From Zarea fungicola (taxonomy: Eukaryota > Ascomycota > Sordariomycetes > Hypocreales > Cordycipitaceae): a stretch of DNA of 64,000 nt. This document shows, piece by piece, positions 31,373 through 42,755 of this stretch; position 1 is the stretch's first letter; each line of letters begins with the position of its first letter. Position numbers and translations under genes: made by a program. The notes under the pieces were generated by a model. That model made no database searches. It worked only from the letters and a program-made list of their open reading frames with translations, and was not told the origin of the DNA. The stretch covers positions 746 to 64,745 of the forward strand of contig FWCC01000175.1 of NCBI GenBank assembly GCA_900169235.1. The letters are read 5' to 3'.

Positions 31373-33439
31373 ATGGACTCTAGATATGGCGTGTACAATA
31401 TCCCAAGGCGTCCTCTGCAAGCAAATACCACCCCTCCGCCGGTAGAGCCTCTTCCGCCGCCGCCGCCGTACTCACTCCTGCCAGACCGTCCACCACCGCT
31501 TCCACCGCGTTTGCGAGCCTCCAAGTCTGCTGGCCGCCTGAACGAGTCTTTTGCATACCAGCAGCATAATCATGAACAGCATAATTATGAACAGCATAAT
31601 TATGAACAGCACAATCATCATCAGCATCAACAGCATCAATGGCGGAGAGAGCGACCACCACCAGTCCCGTTATCCCGAGACAAACAAGCCGTCACACTCC
31701 CCCCTGGCTTCGTCTTTGAAGATGCATCGCCGTCCTCTCATGGCGGTGGGAGCAGTTCACTCTCGCCACCTCTCCCGGATGATCCCATCCGACGAGCCAA
31801 GAGCTCAACAGACCTCCGCCGGCCCCAGACATCTGGCACGGACGCCCAACGACCACCACTGAAATCAGAGTCGTCGTGGAAAAAGGCCTTTGACGAGGCA
31901 CAGTACTTTGCCGGCGGGCTCATCAGCAGCCCCGTCGAGTCCACGCGCCACCACAGCATCATCCGGCACTCGAGCGCGCTCGTCTGGTACCGCGGGCCTT
32001 CCACGTCGGTCACGCTCACGTTCCTCGCCGACGAGCCCCTCCCGCCCACGCGCACCGTGTGGCTCCAGCAAAAGGGCTTCTCGGGGAACATGGGCATGTC
32101 GCTCAAGGCCATGATGGGCACGACGGACAGCTGGCTCGACGTGACGCCTGAAACACGGGCTGCCGTCGACCACATCCCCGCCAACGAAGAGCGCAGCATC
32201 CAGCGGGATTTTAAACGCTTTGTGAAGAAGGCTACGGGCAGGCTGCGCAGCCACACGCCGCGCGAGACGCACATTGTTCGCATCCCCGCCGCCTCGCAGG
32301 ACGGCTACTTTCGCATCGTCCTGTGTGCCGGCGGCGGCGGCGGCAACACACCGGATTCGAAGAAGAAAATCCTCTGCGGGAGTCCCGTGTTTCGCATCGC
32401 AAGCACCTCGGCGGACGCGAGCGTGCTGCGCGGCGCGGGGCTCAGGGCCATGCCCCTCGAGGTCGGCGTCAAGGTCGCCAGCACTTTTGGTGCCGCCGTG
32501 GCGACGACGTACATGGGCGCCGCGGCGGGGGCGGCGAAATCCGGCGCCGGAAGGGCCATTACCAACAAGGTCGTGCGCAAGGTCGGCGCGCAGGCGTGCA
32601 AGGGGCTCGAGGCGACGGGTGCCGGGGACGAGATTCGGGGAAGCTGGCAGCGGAGCCGCACGGCGCGGTACGAGCGCGCCGTGTCGTCGGCCATGATGGA
32701 GGCGACGGTCGGCATCATTGGGCGCGACGACGGGCCTGACGCACCCTTTCCGCTGAAATGCAAAGGAAAAGTGGTACAGGGCAGTGGGTATACCATGACG
32801 AGGTACGGGTTTCCGACGGCGAATCTGGGAGGGGTGGAGGAGGAGTTGACGATGCGGCTGACGGGCTGGTTCGCCGCGTGGGCCATGGTGGTGATGCCGA
32901 AGCAAAAGGACGACGCACGACAAGGGCTGGAGGATGTGCTTTTGGATGAGGAGTGGTGCGAGGCCGTGGTGAGGATCGGGCCGGCGCACAACGCGGCGCC
33001 GAGCGTCGTGGCCAGAAACGTGGTGGCGGTGCACATCCTCCAAGACTTTGACGGGAGTACATTTTACGGCGCCTCGGTCAAGCTTCTTCTCATGGGGTTC
33101 CTGCATCCGCTTGCGCCACGTCTACAGTTTCATCAGCAGCAGCAGCAGCAATCTGCGTCGGACGATGGCGAGACGGACCAGTTTCTGCAGCGCCACGCCG
33201 ACGACATCCTCACCACGCTGGCCACGCTGGCCAGGCCGCGCTGGCAGGCGCACGAGACGCTGGAGCGGATCAAGGCGGGCAGGGGCGAGAGGACGTGGGC
33301 GGAGCGTCTGGACGGCGTGACGGGGTCCGTGTCGGCGCGGGTGGATCGGGTGCCGATGCACCGGGCGGGGATCCGGAGCGAGGCCGGGCTGCTCCGGGAT
33401 GCGAGCGTCGGGAACGGGGGGTTATGGATACCACGGTGA
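31373..33439 (+). CDS. proline-rich protein with riboflavin-kinase-like C-terminal domain
   Basis: Single exon, 688 residues. The N-terminal 160 residues are disordered: poly-Pro runs, then a short HNYEQ/HNHEQ pentapeptide repeat (about residues 64-85), then Gly/Ser-rich linkers. Residues about 165-400 form an unnamed domain followed by a segment rich in small residues (GAAVATTYMGAAAGAAKSGAG). Near residues 464-486 the sequence GKVVQGSGYTMTRYGFPTANL matches the start of the flavokinase domain (G-x-V-x-x-GxG...GFPTANL). Whether it has kinase activity is unknown; in fungi related proteins are often only annotated by this domain. An out-of-frame ATG at 31362 overlaps the start and may act as a uORF. 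Confidence 0.72.
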   Translation: MDSRYGVYNIPRRPLQANTTPPPVEPLPPPPPYSLLPDRPPPLPPRLRASKSAGRLNESFAYQQHNHEQHNYEQHNYEQHNHHQHQQHQWRRERPPPVPLSRDKQAVTLPPGFVFEDASPSSHGGGSSSLSPPLPDDPIRRAKSSTDLRRPQTSGTDAQRPPLKSESSWKKAFDEAQYFAGGLISSPVESTRHHSIIRHSSALVWYRGPSTSVTLTFLADEPLPPTRTVWLQQKGFSGNMGMSLKAMMGTTDSWLDVTPETRAAVDHIPANEERSIQRDFKRFVKKATGRLRSHTPRETHIVRIPAASQDGYFRIVLCAGGGGGNTPDSKKKILCGSPVFRIASTSADASVLRGAGLRAMPLEVGVKVASTFGAAVATTYMGAAAGAAKSGAGRAITNKVVRKVGAQACKGLEATGAGDEIRGSWQRSRTARYERAVSSAMMEATVGIIGRDDGPDAPFPLKCKGKVVQGSGYTMTRYGFPTANLGGVEEELTMRLTGWFAAWAMVVMPKQKDDARQGLEDVLLDEEWCEAVVRIGPAHNAAPSVVARNVVAVHILQDFDGSTFYGASVKLLLMGFLHPLAPRLQFHQQQQQQSASDDGETDQFLQRHADDILTTLATLARPRWQAHETLERIKAGRGERTWAERLDGVTGSVSARVDRVPMHRAGIRSEAGLLRDASVGNGGLWIPR

Positions 33440-35537
33440 TATTACATGAAGCGTAATTATTAACAATAGTAATAATAATATAAACCAATTTTCTTCTTTT
33501 GTAAATTAAATCATGTTCACTTGGCAGGTATCTGGAGACAACGCAGGCGCTGAAATCACACTTGCTTTCAACGGCAAGCGAATATCCCTCCTTCGTTGAC
33601 AGTCTTCCACCGCCCAGGATTTACGGTCTTTCTTGTAACCATCAACTCTCTATTTTCGGCCCCAAGCCATCAATGACAGACTGAGCATATTCACAAATCA
33701 GCCCTGATGAAGGAGTATATTACCACATGCCCAACCAGAGCCGTGCCTCGATTCTGCTTTCCAACCCATTGGCCATCTCCCCTGCTACTCCGCCAGGGAC
33801 GTTTTCATCCAGGAAACCCTCCTCCGCGGGATGGCCTCGTTGCGCGTGTACACGTAAGCGGGAATGATATGCAATACAAAGCCAGGAGACGAGGCTATGG
33901 GATGGCTGTCCCGGTGCAGCAATCCGGGTACCAATCTTAGTGGCTGCGTCGTGCATGCAGAATCTAATTTGATAATTTGCCTTTACGTGAATGAAGTCCT
34001 GCCAGCCCGTCCTACAGATCAACACTACGCGACATTGCAGATACTGACAACTAACACACCGATATGCGGGAGATGCCGCTGTAGATCAGGCAAAGTGGGC
34101 ACCGCAGATCCGCGAGACGGTGAGGGTTGCGCAGCATGGGAATTACTTGGGATGATGGGAAACCGTCCAATATGGTTACCGCTGATGCAAGGATGTGGCG
34201 CTGATTGATTGGGGTGGGTAGATGAGGCACTCGCCGAGACGGAAGATGGGATGATTAGGCGGTGGAGATTGTTTCTTGGGTATACTACCTTTATATTTTA
34301 TAATATATTCCATCTTAAATATGATTATATTTTCCGAGTTGTCAACTATGCAAGTCAAGTGTAATTAATGACAGTCCATGTTCCAGCATCTCCGTGGGCC
34401 AACTCTAGCAGATAAGCGAGTCGGTGATGCCCCATCTCGATGGACCCAACTCGGCCACATTCCCATATTTCCAAACATGCCTTTTAAATTCTTTTAAATT
34501 CCTTCATTTTTGGCGATTACATCATAATGCATACCCCGGAAACAACCAACCGGAGAAAACGCCCCGTCTGAAACGACAAGTCTTGCATGGAAAAGTGGAA
34601 GAAGCTGCTTCGTCTCACCGACAAACGCCACATTGCTCATCCATGTTCCCCATGTCGTTCCGTCGCCCTTGTCAAAGAATAAATTAAAAAAATAACACTA
34701 TACTACTAATTACTGAGCCAGTGAACCACGTGGATCCAACAACACAAGGATAAGGCTGACCGATGGCTTCCCGTTTCATCCGAATACCCAACCTCCCCTG
34801 CCTCTCTTACATCATCACTTTACAGAGAGTCCACAGCACTTGACAAGGGTTCAAGTCTCACTAGTTGGCTAGCTCAGTTAGCTGAGTTGGCTGGAGTTGT
34901 CTTGCATCTTGGAGCTGCATCGAGTTGGTTTTGTTGTCTCCATCTCTCATCTCTCATCTCATCTCATCTCATCCTAGTCGTCACGTCACGCGCATATATA
35001 GTTGACAGTAAACATATTATCATTCAATGCCCCTTCCGACGTGCGTGTCCCACACGTTCCCCCATCCGTGGCCGTAGCCTTTTTGCTTTTTGTCCTGATG
35101 TGCTGTTGCGAACCAAATTCCTATGCTGTTTTCATCTTCATCTCTGAAAGACCAAAGAATAAAAAACTATTTCAAAAAAGGAAATAAATAAACCATAATA
35201 AACCATAATAATACCAATCGCTTCGAAAAGCAAATAGAAAAATGCAAGACGCAGTAGAGATGTTCCATGCGTAGAAAAAAAAAGTCGAGCAATGCAAGCC
35301 AAATATAAACCGGCAGCGGCTGTTGGCAATCATTAAACAATCATTATTGACAATGCGATACTGACGATAGGAAAAAAACAAAAACAAATCCGACGCCGAT
35401 AAACTCCAGTAGAAAGTGTCATCGCTCAATTTGAAATAAACATGTGCTGCTAGGCTGAGAATATATGCCTGCAGTTTGTATCTTGCAGCTGTAGTGCAGC
35501 TAGCCACGAATGGTGCAGTTGTAGTGCGGTTGTGCAG
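33440..35537. other. 2.1-kb convergent intergenic region
   Basis: Lies between the 3' ends of the riboflavin-kinase-like gene (+) and the PP1 subunit gene (-). A CTCAT microsatellite is at about 34945-34975 and AT-rich tracts near 35155-35400. Only short chance ORFs occur. Confidence 0.5.
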
Positions 35538-37664
35538 CTAACCACGAATGGCAGTGGCCGAGACAAATCTGTCTGGCGTTTGCTGGGTATGAAGAGCCAC
35601 GTCGGCCGGCGATGTACCGGTAATGGGCGTGAAGCTCGGCGACACTGATCTCATCAATGTCGACTTGGGGGTGACGTACTCGACAGTGCTCACAGTAGGG
35701 CCAATGCTGTTGGTCGGGGACACGGGAGGCGACATCTGGTAGCTGGCTGTGAGAATCTTTCCACCCAAAGGCCTCACCTCTGGAGAGGAAGAAGTCTTTG
35801 GCTTGGTGGGTACTTCTAGTGGTGAAGCAGGCTTCGCACCAAAGAAGCAGTACTTGTTGACAAGCTCCTCGTACGAGGAGCTGGCAAGGGCAGTGCCGGG
35901 GGCAGGGACAACAACGGTCTGGGCGGGGACAATGTTGGCGGCGGCGGCCAGGGATCCGCGCGTGTTGCCCTTCATATACAAGGTATCAGCCTCCTTGGGA
36001 GAACCACCATCCTTGCGAGACTTGACGGCATCGAGAGAGGCGCCAAAGTCGTAGCGGTTGGCAAAGGCAGCGCCGCTGGGAGCGGCCAGCGACTTGATAA
36101 TGTTGTCGCTGGCGAGGTTGCTGAGCGACTTGGACTTGAAGCGGAGGCCGGTGCCGCCGACTTCGCCCAGGTACTCGTGTAGAGGCTGGTCAAACTTGAA
36201 GCCGGGCTCGTCGGCAAAGTCGTCGAGCGAGGCAGGCATGGAGACGGGCCGAGGAGAGGTGGAGTGGCTCTGGCGACCGCTGCTGCGAGGCAGACCGTTG
36301 GCCGTCTTGCCGGCACCCTGGAACTGGTTCTTTCCTCTCTGGGGCAGGTACTTTTTGTGAAAGTCGACCTGAAAGTTGGAGCCGTTGTTGTTGTCCCAGT
36401 ACTCTTGGCCGTTGACCGAGTAGCGGATGCAAAAGAAGAGCGTCTTGCATTCCAGATTGGCCGTGTCGGCAAGCTGGATAGAGACGGTGAAGCGGTCACG
36501 GGCGACCTGGCCTTGACGAGTGTCTATGGAGCAGGTGTATTCGCCAACCACCTCCGAGGTGGTCTTCCAGCCATCGAGAGTGAAGCGGCAGGTGATGAGC
36601 TTCGTAAAGGCGAGGTTGGCGACGCTGATGGAGGCCTGGAGGGACTTTTGGTCCTTGGACAGCCATACCTTTTCCAGGCGAGCAGGCATGGATTGGCGGA
36701 TGAGGTTGTTCTCATGAGGAAAGTTTGTGGTGGCCAGCTCCCACTCAAAGGGCGGGGTGCGGTTCTTGTCGGGGAAGGGGTACTCGGTGTCACTCTCATA
36801 GGCTTCTACGGGCGACGAGCCGGCACTAACAGCCAGTGGCCGGTCAACCTGGAGGAAGTGGCGGACATGTTCGAGGTGGGAGTCGAAATGAACAGCCTTG
36901 GAAAAGACGGGGGTGCCTGGCATGCTGAGAGGGCGGCGATGGGAGGCACCGCGCAGAGCCGGCCGGACGAGCTCGCCCGACTTTTTCCTGACCATTTGCG
37001 GCTTGTAGCGCAGGTCCTCTTCCGACTCGGACGAGAGGGTGGCCGAGTTGTCGGTCGACGTGGTGAAGCTGGCATGGGGCTCGGTGGCGGACCGAACGTG
37101 GCCAAGCTTGCGACTGGTGCTGGGGCCATATTCTGATAGAGAAGAGGTGCTGAAGCTGATGCGCATGGGCGACTTGGGGGGGACTTCTTTGGGGGCATCG
37201 TGAGCAAGGTTCTCGTCCGAGGACAAGGGAGTGCCCTGTGATATTTGGCTGACGGCCTCGCGGAGGTTCTTGAGGTTGTCTTCCGAGTTGACGGGCCTCG
37301 ATTCGTCGTCGCTGCCAGAGGCCGACTCGGGAGGCGAGAGGATGGCACCGGCGGGGATGGGACGGACGTCTGTGATGGGGGGAGGGGATTGGCGCAGACT
37401 GGCGTTGGGAGGAGGGTTCAGAATAGCAGCATGCCTTGTTTGTTGCTGCTGCTGTTGCTGTCGCTGCTCCTGTGCGGCCTGGGCCTGTGTGAGGTTGGCG
37501 TTGATGGCTGTTAGTGAGGGTGAGCGACGGTGCTTATTTAGATACGAGGCCGAGTGAGGAAGCGAGGGACGTGATCCATGATGAATGGAGGAGCGTCGGC
37601 TTGCATCTGGAGATGTGGAAGCTGAAGAGGCGGGAGAGCGGTGGGAGGGCGGCGTGTAAGGCAT
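35538..37664 (-). CDS. protein phosphatase 1 regulatory subunit with CBM21 (glycogen-targeting, Gac1/Pig-like)
   Basis: Targets PP1 to glycogen, promoting glycogen synthase dephosphorylation (family role). Single exon, 708 residues. The N-terminal region is Ser/Pro-rich and disordered, with a poly-Gln stretch at about residues 67-76. The PP1-docking RVxF motif is KAVHF at 256-260, followed by DSHLEHVRHF, which is conserved in this family. A CBM21 (starch/glycogen-binding) domain occupies about residues 320-445, with LEKVWLSKDQKSLQASISVAN, FTLDGWKTTSEV, RFTVSIQLAD and the aromatic/Asn motif YWDNNNGSNFQVDF. The C-terminal 260 residues are disordered. Start at 37664 gives a natural N-terminus. 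Plus-strand ORFs over this gene are shadows. Confidence 0.93.
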   Translation of the reverse strand: MPYTPPSHRSPASSASTSPDASRRSSIHHGSRPSLPHSASYLNKHRRSPSLTAINANLTQAQAAQEQRQQQQQQQTRHAAILNPPPNASLRQSPPPITDVRPIPAGAILSPPESASGSDDESRPVNSEDNLKNLREAVSQISQGTPLSSDENLAHDAPKEVPPKSPMRISFSTSSLSEYGPSTSRKLGHVRSATEPHASFTTSTDNSATLSSESEEDLRYKPQMVRKKSGELVRPALRGASHRRPLSMPGTPVFSKAVHFDSHLEHVRHFLQVDRPLAVSAGSSPVEAYESDTEYPFPDKNRTPPFEWELATTNFPHENNLIRQSMPARLEKVWLSKDQKSLQASISVANLAFTKLITCRFTLDGWKTTSEVVGEYTCSIDTRQGQVARDRFTVSIQLADTANLECKTLFFCIRYSVNGQEYWDNNNGSNFQVDFHKKYLPQRGKNQFQGAGKTANGLPRSSGRQSHSTSPRPVSMPASLDDFADEPGFKFDQPLHEYLGEVGGTGLRFKSKSLSNLASDNIIKSLAAPSGAAFANRYDFGASLDAVKSRKDGGSPKEADTLYMKGNTRGSLAAAANIVPAQTVVVPAPGTALASSSYEELVNKYCFFGAKPASPLEVPTKPKTSSSPEVRPLGGKILTASYQMSPPVSPTNSIGPTVSTVEYVTPKSTLMRSVSPSFTPITGTSPADVALHTQQTPDRFVSATAIRG

Positions 37665-38673
37665 TGCCAGAGGCGGGCCGCGCCCTTGTCGCGAGAGAGC
37701 AGTCGGATGGGGTATAGGAATTGAGGCGACTTTAATAATTTGTTCGACTAGCAGTGCCTATATGAGAAGCACTGTAGGAAGAGGCAGAGGAGGCAGAGGA
37801 GGTGCTTCGAGGTCGATTAATACATGAGATGATGAGCTGAGCTGAGGAAGTCGTCCAATATGGCTCTAGGATGGTAGGAGCTAGGATGAAGGATGACTAG
37901 GTGTTGTTAGCAGCTGGCGTCGAGTTTGGTGTAGTAGAAGCGTAGACGTGGACGTGGTATGGTGAGGTAGAGTGAAAGCAAGTGTGAGTATGGGTAGTTG
38001 AGGGTCGAATTGGTTTGTAAAACAAGACAAATGCCCATGCTGCAGTATGAATTGCGTCGAGAGTTCGAGGCGGATGGGTGGGTGGTGGTGGTGAGTGCGA
38101 TGAACCTACGTCGGAAATGTCGGATGTGCTGCAGGACGGGGATTGGCGGCAGACAAAGAAACAGAGTTTGGGCAATATTCCAGCAACCAAACACGGTGAA
38201 TTTGCAGATGAGGCAATCTCGTCGAGGGAGGAGAGATGGTACAGTGACGAATGACGACGAGGATGAATTCGAAGAGTCAGAAACCGACGAGTGAGAGGAA
38301 TAAAGAAGATGTAAAAATGTCGTCAGCGGGCTCAGAGTGGCGATTGTGCAGCGAAACTTTACAGTGGCTGCAGGGGAGGCGAGCCAGCCGGAAGCGACGA
38401 GCGGGTCGAGGGAAAAAAACGGATTCGGCAGACGATAAGACTTTGTCTGACTGAACAAACAAGCCAACAATGATGACGACGATAAGAGGAAGAGTACAAT
38501 AAATAAAACAACACAAGCAACTCGACCAACTTCAACCGTCACGATGAAGCAAAAAAAAAAGGACGAGAGGATTGGTCCTGCTGGGAGGAGGAATGAAGGG
38601 AAAAGATCTGAGCGCGAACGAGGTGGGGGAGCCTTGTTTTTGGGTGTTTGAGGCCTGGTAGGAGAGGCTAGGG

Positions 38674-38705
38674 AGACGCTGGGACTGGACGCTGGGACTG
38701 GACGC
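38674..38705 (+). repeat. 13-bp tandem repeat, 2.5 copies
   Basis: The unit GACGCTGGGACTG is repeated; a related GGACGCTGGG copy lies about 55 nt downstream at 38757-38766. Confidence 0.65.
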
Positions 38706-41400
38706 TAAAGGCGCTGGACAGTACTGAAGCGGGACACCACTAAAGGCGCTGGGGATGGACGCTGGGATGGGCGGTCTTGGTGGTGTAGCGGGCGTTGTGG
38801 GCGCTTGCCAGGGACGGTTAGTGCTCGGTACCTGTAACAGTCAATGGAGGCAGAATTTTATTCAAAATAAATTCAGAGCTAGTTACCCAGTAAATCCGGT
38901 CTATAATAAAACAGCCCACTTTCATCGCGTATCAAGCCCCAGTAGGCCTGCGAGAAAGCACTGCAGCCAGCAGCAGCAACAGCAAGCACGCCTGGCAGGA
39001 CAGCCCACTGAAGCGGAGCTGGCCAGGGGGCGACGGGCGATGGCGCGCAGCAGCAGCTTGCACCGTGCAGCTGTTGAGGCGCTTGTCCATGCTGGGCCGC
39101 TGGATCCGCTGAGAGTGGGACAATTGGCTTTGCTGGGACGGCAGAGATGCAACGGACGACGGGATGGATGGCAAGGATGCAATAATGATGGTGTATGTGG
39201 GAGTGGTTGCCAATATTGACGAATCCTCTATTCGTACATGCGCACTGCTAGGGTGAAGCTATCCAGAATCTGCCACTGTGGCGTAGCCTCGCTGTAGAGA
39301 TGCCTCAGTCCAGTACGGCCACTGATGGTACCAACAGTGACTTGTTACACCTGCAGACAGTGTAGTAGTAGCACACCACCTCTCCAAACCAATCACCGGG
39401 ATATACAACTACTCCTACCATCCTGCAGCTGTTAATTGCCCAGCCTTGCAATTCAAAATCAGGCAATCCGAATCTCCTTGCACGCAACAAACCTTGGCAA
39501 CCCGTTTCCAGCTACATGCCAGACTCCGTTACGGCCGCTAACAAGGGACACTATCAGCGCCATTGCCACCACTGAGCCCACCGCACCACACCACCACGCC
39601 ATCACACCACCACCAACCACAACCACAAACGCCCACCACCACTTGCACCAACGGCAAACACTACCCACCACCGAATAACCCAGTGGCAAAATGCAGATTG
39701 TTGAATTGAACAAGTTTTTCAAGATGCATCTCAAAGCCAGAATTGCGGGAATTATTCTCGGATCGTCTCAATGCAGGGTCCGCGCCCTCCAGAAAAACCC
39801 TTTTCCCCACGGACCCCTACAAACAATACAAACCACATCAAGGAATCTAGTCCTCGCTTCCGCGCACAGAACCCTTCAACTTGGCACGGTGGCACACTAA
39901 CTAGCAGCTACACCTAGGAAAGGAAATAGTTTGAGGATTTGGAGTATAGCAGACGACTGGAATTGGGATATGCCTCAACCCACGTCCGGGGCCGGCCTGG
40001 ACCCTGAAGAATGGAATAGGGGACTGCTTGACTGCTAATAACTCTGCACTACTGCAAACCATCAAGGACGAATCCAGTACGAATCAAGTTTAAACTCGGA
40101 TGCTGCTTGGCATTGTCCTCCGGCATGGCTTGGATGCACAGTTTTCCATCCTACTACTCTACACATTACAGCTACGCTGCTGCTACTCTGCACTGCAACA
40201 GTGTACACGACAAGACTGCATCACCCAGCAGTCCCCAGCAGTCGTAGATATCATGATACTGATAACGCGGTATCATGCACACTGCTCGCTTGATTGGCTT
40301 CGTTGGTGGCGCGCCCAAGGTGTATTCCGCCATGCACAGCTCTATCTCGTCGCTATCTCACAACTCGGTGGCGCACACCGGCTCCGGCGACGGTGGAGCA
40401 GATGGAACTTTGATACAGAGCTGGACACCTTGACACCATTGAAATTAGTACAGCTCGATGTACAGATGTATCGATAAATAATAAAACAAACATTTATTAT
40501 TTTTATTTTTGCAAAAAGGCTGCAACTAAAACATGGTGCCAACCCACTCTGCGACTGCCTGTCGAGAAATGCATGGAACTCGCCGTCTGTCGTAATGACG
40601 ACCAGCTGAGCAGAATTTGGTCAGCCCTAGCTCGCATCTTGGATGAGCAACATGACGAGAAAAAACCCAGTACTCGGTACAGACCCTTGTCAAATCTATG
40701 ATGCTGACACAAGAATTCTGGCTCACTTCAAGTGCCGTGGAACAGATGGAAGAATCGGACGGAATCTGCTTTGACAGAGATGGATAAGCAGAGAGACGCC
40801 TAGCCTCGACACGGTTAGCCCGACGTAGTTTGTGCAAAACAGCAGGGGTGTGCCCCTCACCGATACGCTGATAGGTCTATTGACTATTGTTGATAATACC
40901 GTAATTACTACTAAGCAAGTTGCAAGGACTGGCAGGATTGAGGAATGGCAAAAGAGTCTAGTTTGGTGAATAGTAATGCTGAGACGCTTGCCTACTTTGG
41001 GTTCCAACTCCAACACCTCCGTACAGCATTGTACTACTAATGTCAGTACGGAGTACCAGCAGCAGTCCTGATCTGCTTATCAACGCCTCCTATCGTCCTG
41101 AGCGCCCGGCGGATTCCTTCATTCATTAGCCTATCCAGCTGAGACGCGCAGGGAGGCGACTGACCTAACCCACCGGAGAATCGCACTAATGCAAAAAGCA
41201 ATTCACCTACTGCCGACCGGCGACACTGAGACTGATTACACATCTCCAATCCTGACAAAGGTTTGTCTGACGTCTTTGTACGGAGTACTCGGGGCTGCTT
41301 ATTTTAGTACCGAGACAGACCTGTACCCAGTAGACAGACTGCCAGACATGACTTGCCTGGGGTAAATGGACAAGGACCACATTGGTACCAGCAAACGGCC

Positions 41401-41438
41401 CAGTACTCCAGTGCTCCAGTACTCCAGTACTCCAGTAG
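41401..41438 (+). repeat. 8-bp tandem repeat (CAGTACTC)n
   Basis: Four units (one with a G substitution) plus a partial unit. The core AGTACTCC is close to the dispersed GTACTCCGTAC motif. Confidence 0.8.
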
Positions 41439-42702
41439 AGCAAATCCCCCAGGCCACATCTCCATGCGTTCCTCCGTGTCCCATCCATTATGCAAATGCA
41501 ATCCACAATTGAGGAATTTTTCATCTCGACTGCTCCGTATTTTGTCCATCAATCCCATCGCTCAAGAGAAAAGTCTGCTCCGTTTGCTGATAACTAGATA
41601 ACGCTGCACAGGCCATGTTCGTGTGGGGCATGCATGTTTCGCCTGTAAAAAATAAAAACTAAAAAACTAAAAACAAAATAAAAACAAAATAAAAATGGAA
41701 ACGGAAACCTCCTGCCAACTGGTGGGGCCAATCTGTTATCCCGGCTAGCGCCAATTGAGTAATTTTCTTAATTTATTTTTGCCCTTCCATGCATCGGCCT
41801 GCACACTTGTAGACTCTTGCAGCCAACCAGCTTTCTCGCTTGTTGAGACGGCGACCCACTCTACATTCAGTATGCGAGGTACCAGTTCCAGAGCCAAAAG
41901 GTACGTACCCCTGCCAGGCCTGACTGCTATCAACACCAACGGCGAGTCACTTGCAGCCATCCTCGTCGCATCTCCACGGAGCCAATGCAGCCAGCTGTTG
42001 GAATCAATCACAGCTCATCCACAACAGGCAACATATAGCTCCATTCTGCAATACAATGCTCGCCGGACCGCCGACGCTGCATCTCCGACGACACAGCCGG
42101 TGCTCTGCATCATCCCGCGCAATGTCATGCAAACGCGTCCAAGTAATGCCTCAGCCAAGCAACCAGCAACCAGCAACCAGCAATCACGCTCTATGCATCC
42201 ATGCAACCATCCATAAAAGTATCAATCGTCAACCATCAATCCTTCACGGCCAAAAGTTCCTGCACCCGACCGGTAGCCGCCGCCTGCATTTCAAGAACCA
42301 CCTCCAAGCCTCATCTTCATGCCAGCACTCATTCAGATGGTCTGGCCTCACGCCTTGACTAGTTAGTGCCTCAAGAGTCAAGGCACAAAAACCAAGACGC
42401 CACATGCTCAGCCTCTCGTTTGACTTTCTCAGCCTTTCATAGACTTTAATGGACAAGTCCACATTCCTCGCAATCCTCGCACCTATAGGCTAGGCTACTA
42501 CTAACCACAAGTCCACAACCTTCTTGGCGGGCCGTTGCTCCCACAACACGCCACTTCTTAACCTCATCGCTCAATAACAGCTACCAATGGCATACAATTT
42601 GCATTCCTGCATTTCTGCATGCTGGGCCCCCCTGCACATGACGGACGACGGATACACAGACAGACGGACACAAATCGGACCAAAATTATACAAAAAAAAA
42701 AA

Positions 42703-42755
42703 NNNNNNNNNNNNNNNNNNNNNNNNNNNNNNNNNNNNNNNNNNNNNNNNNNNNN
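42703..42755. other. assembly gap of 53 N bases between homopolymers
   Basis: The N run follows an A run and precedes a run of about 13 C and then A. Any ORF across it is meaningless. The true length is unknown. Confidence 0.98.

Noticed and set aside
31865..33106. 413-codon antisense ORF over the riboflavin-kinase-like gene
   Set aside because: Arg/His/Pro-rich shadow; the sense frame carries the recognised motif.
34848..34900. tRNA-like boxes (GGTTCAAGTCTC and TAGCTCAGTT)
   Set aside because: The B-box-like string precedes the A-box-like string and no cloverleaf can be formed.
36264..37136. 290-codon plus-strand ORF over the PP1 subunit
   Set aside because: Shadow; the minus frame has RVxF and CBM21.
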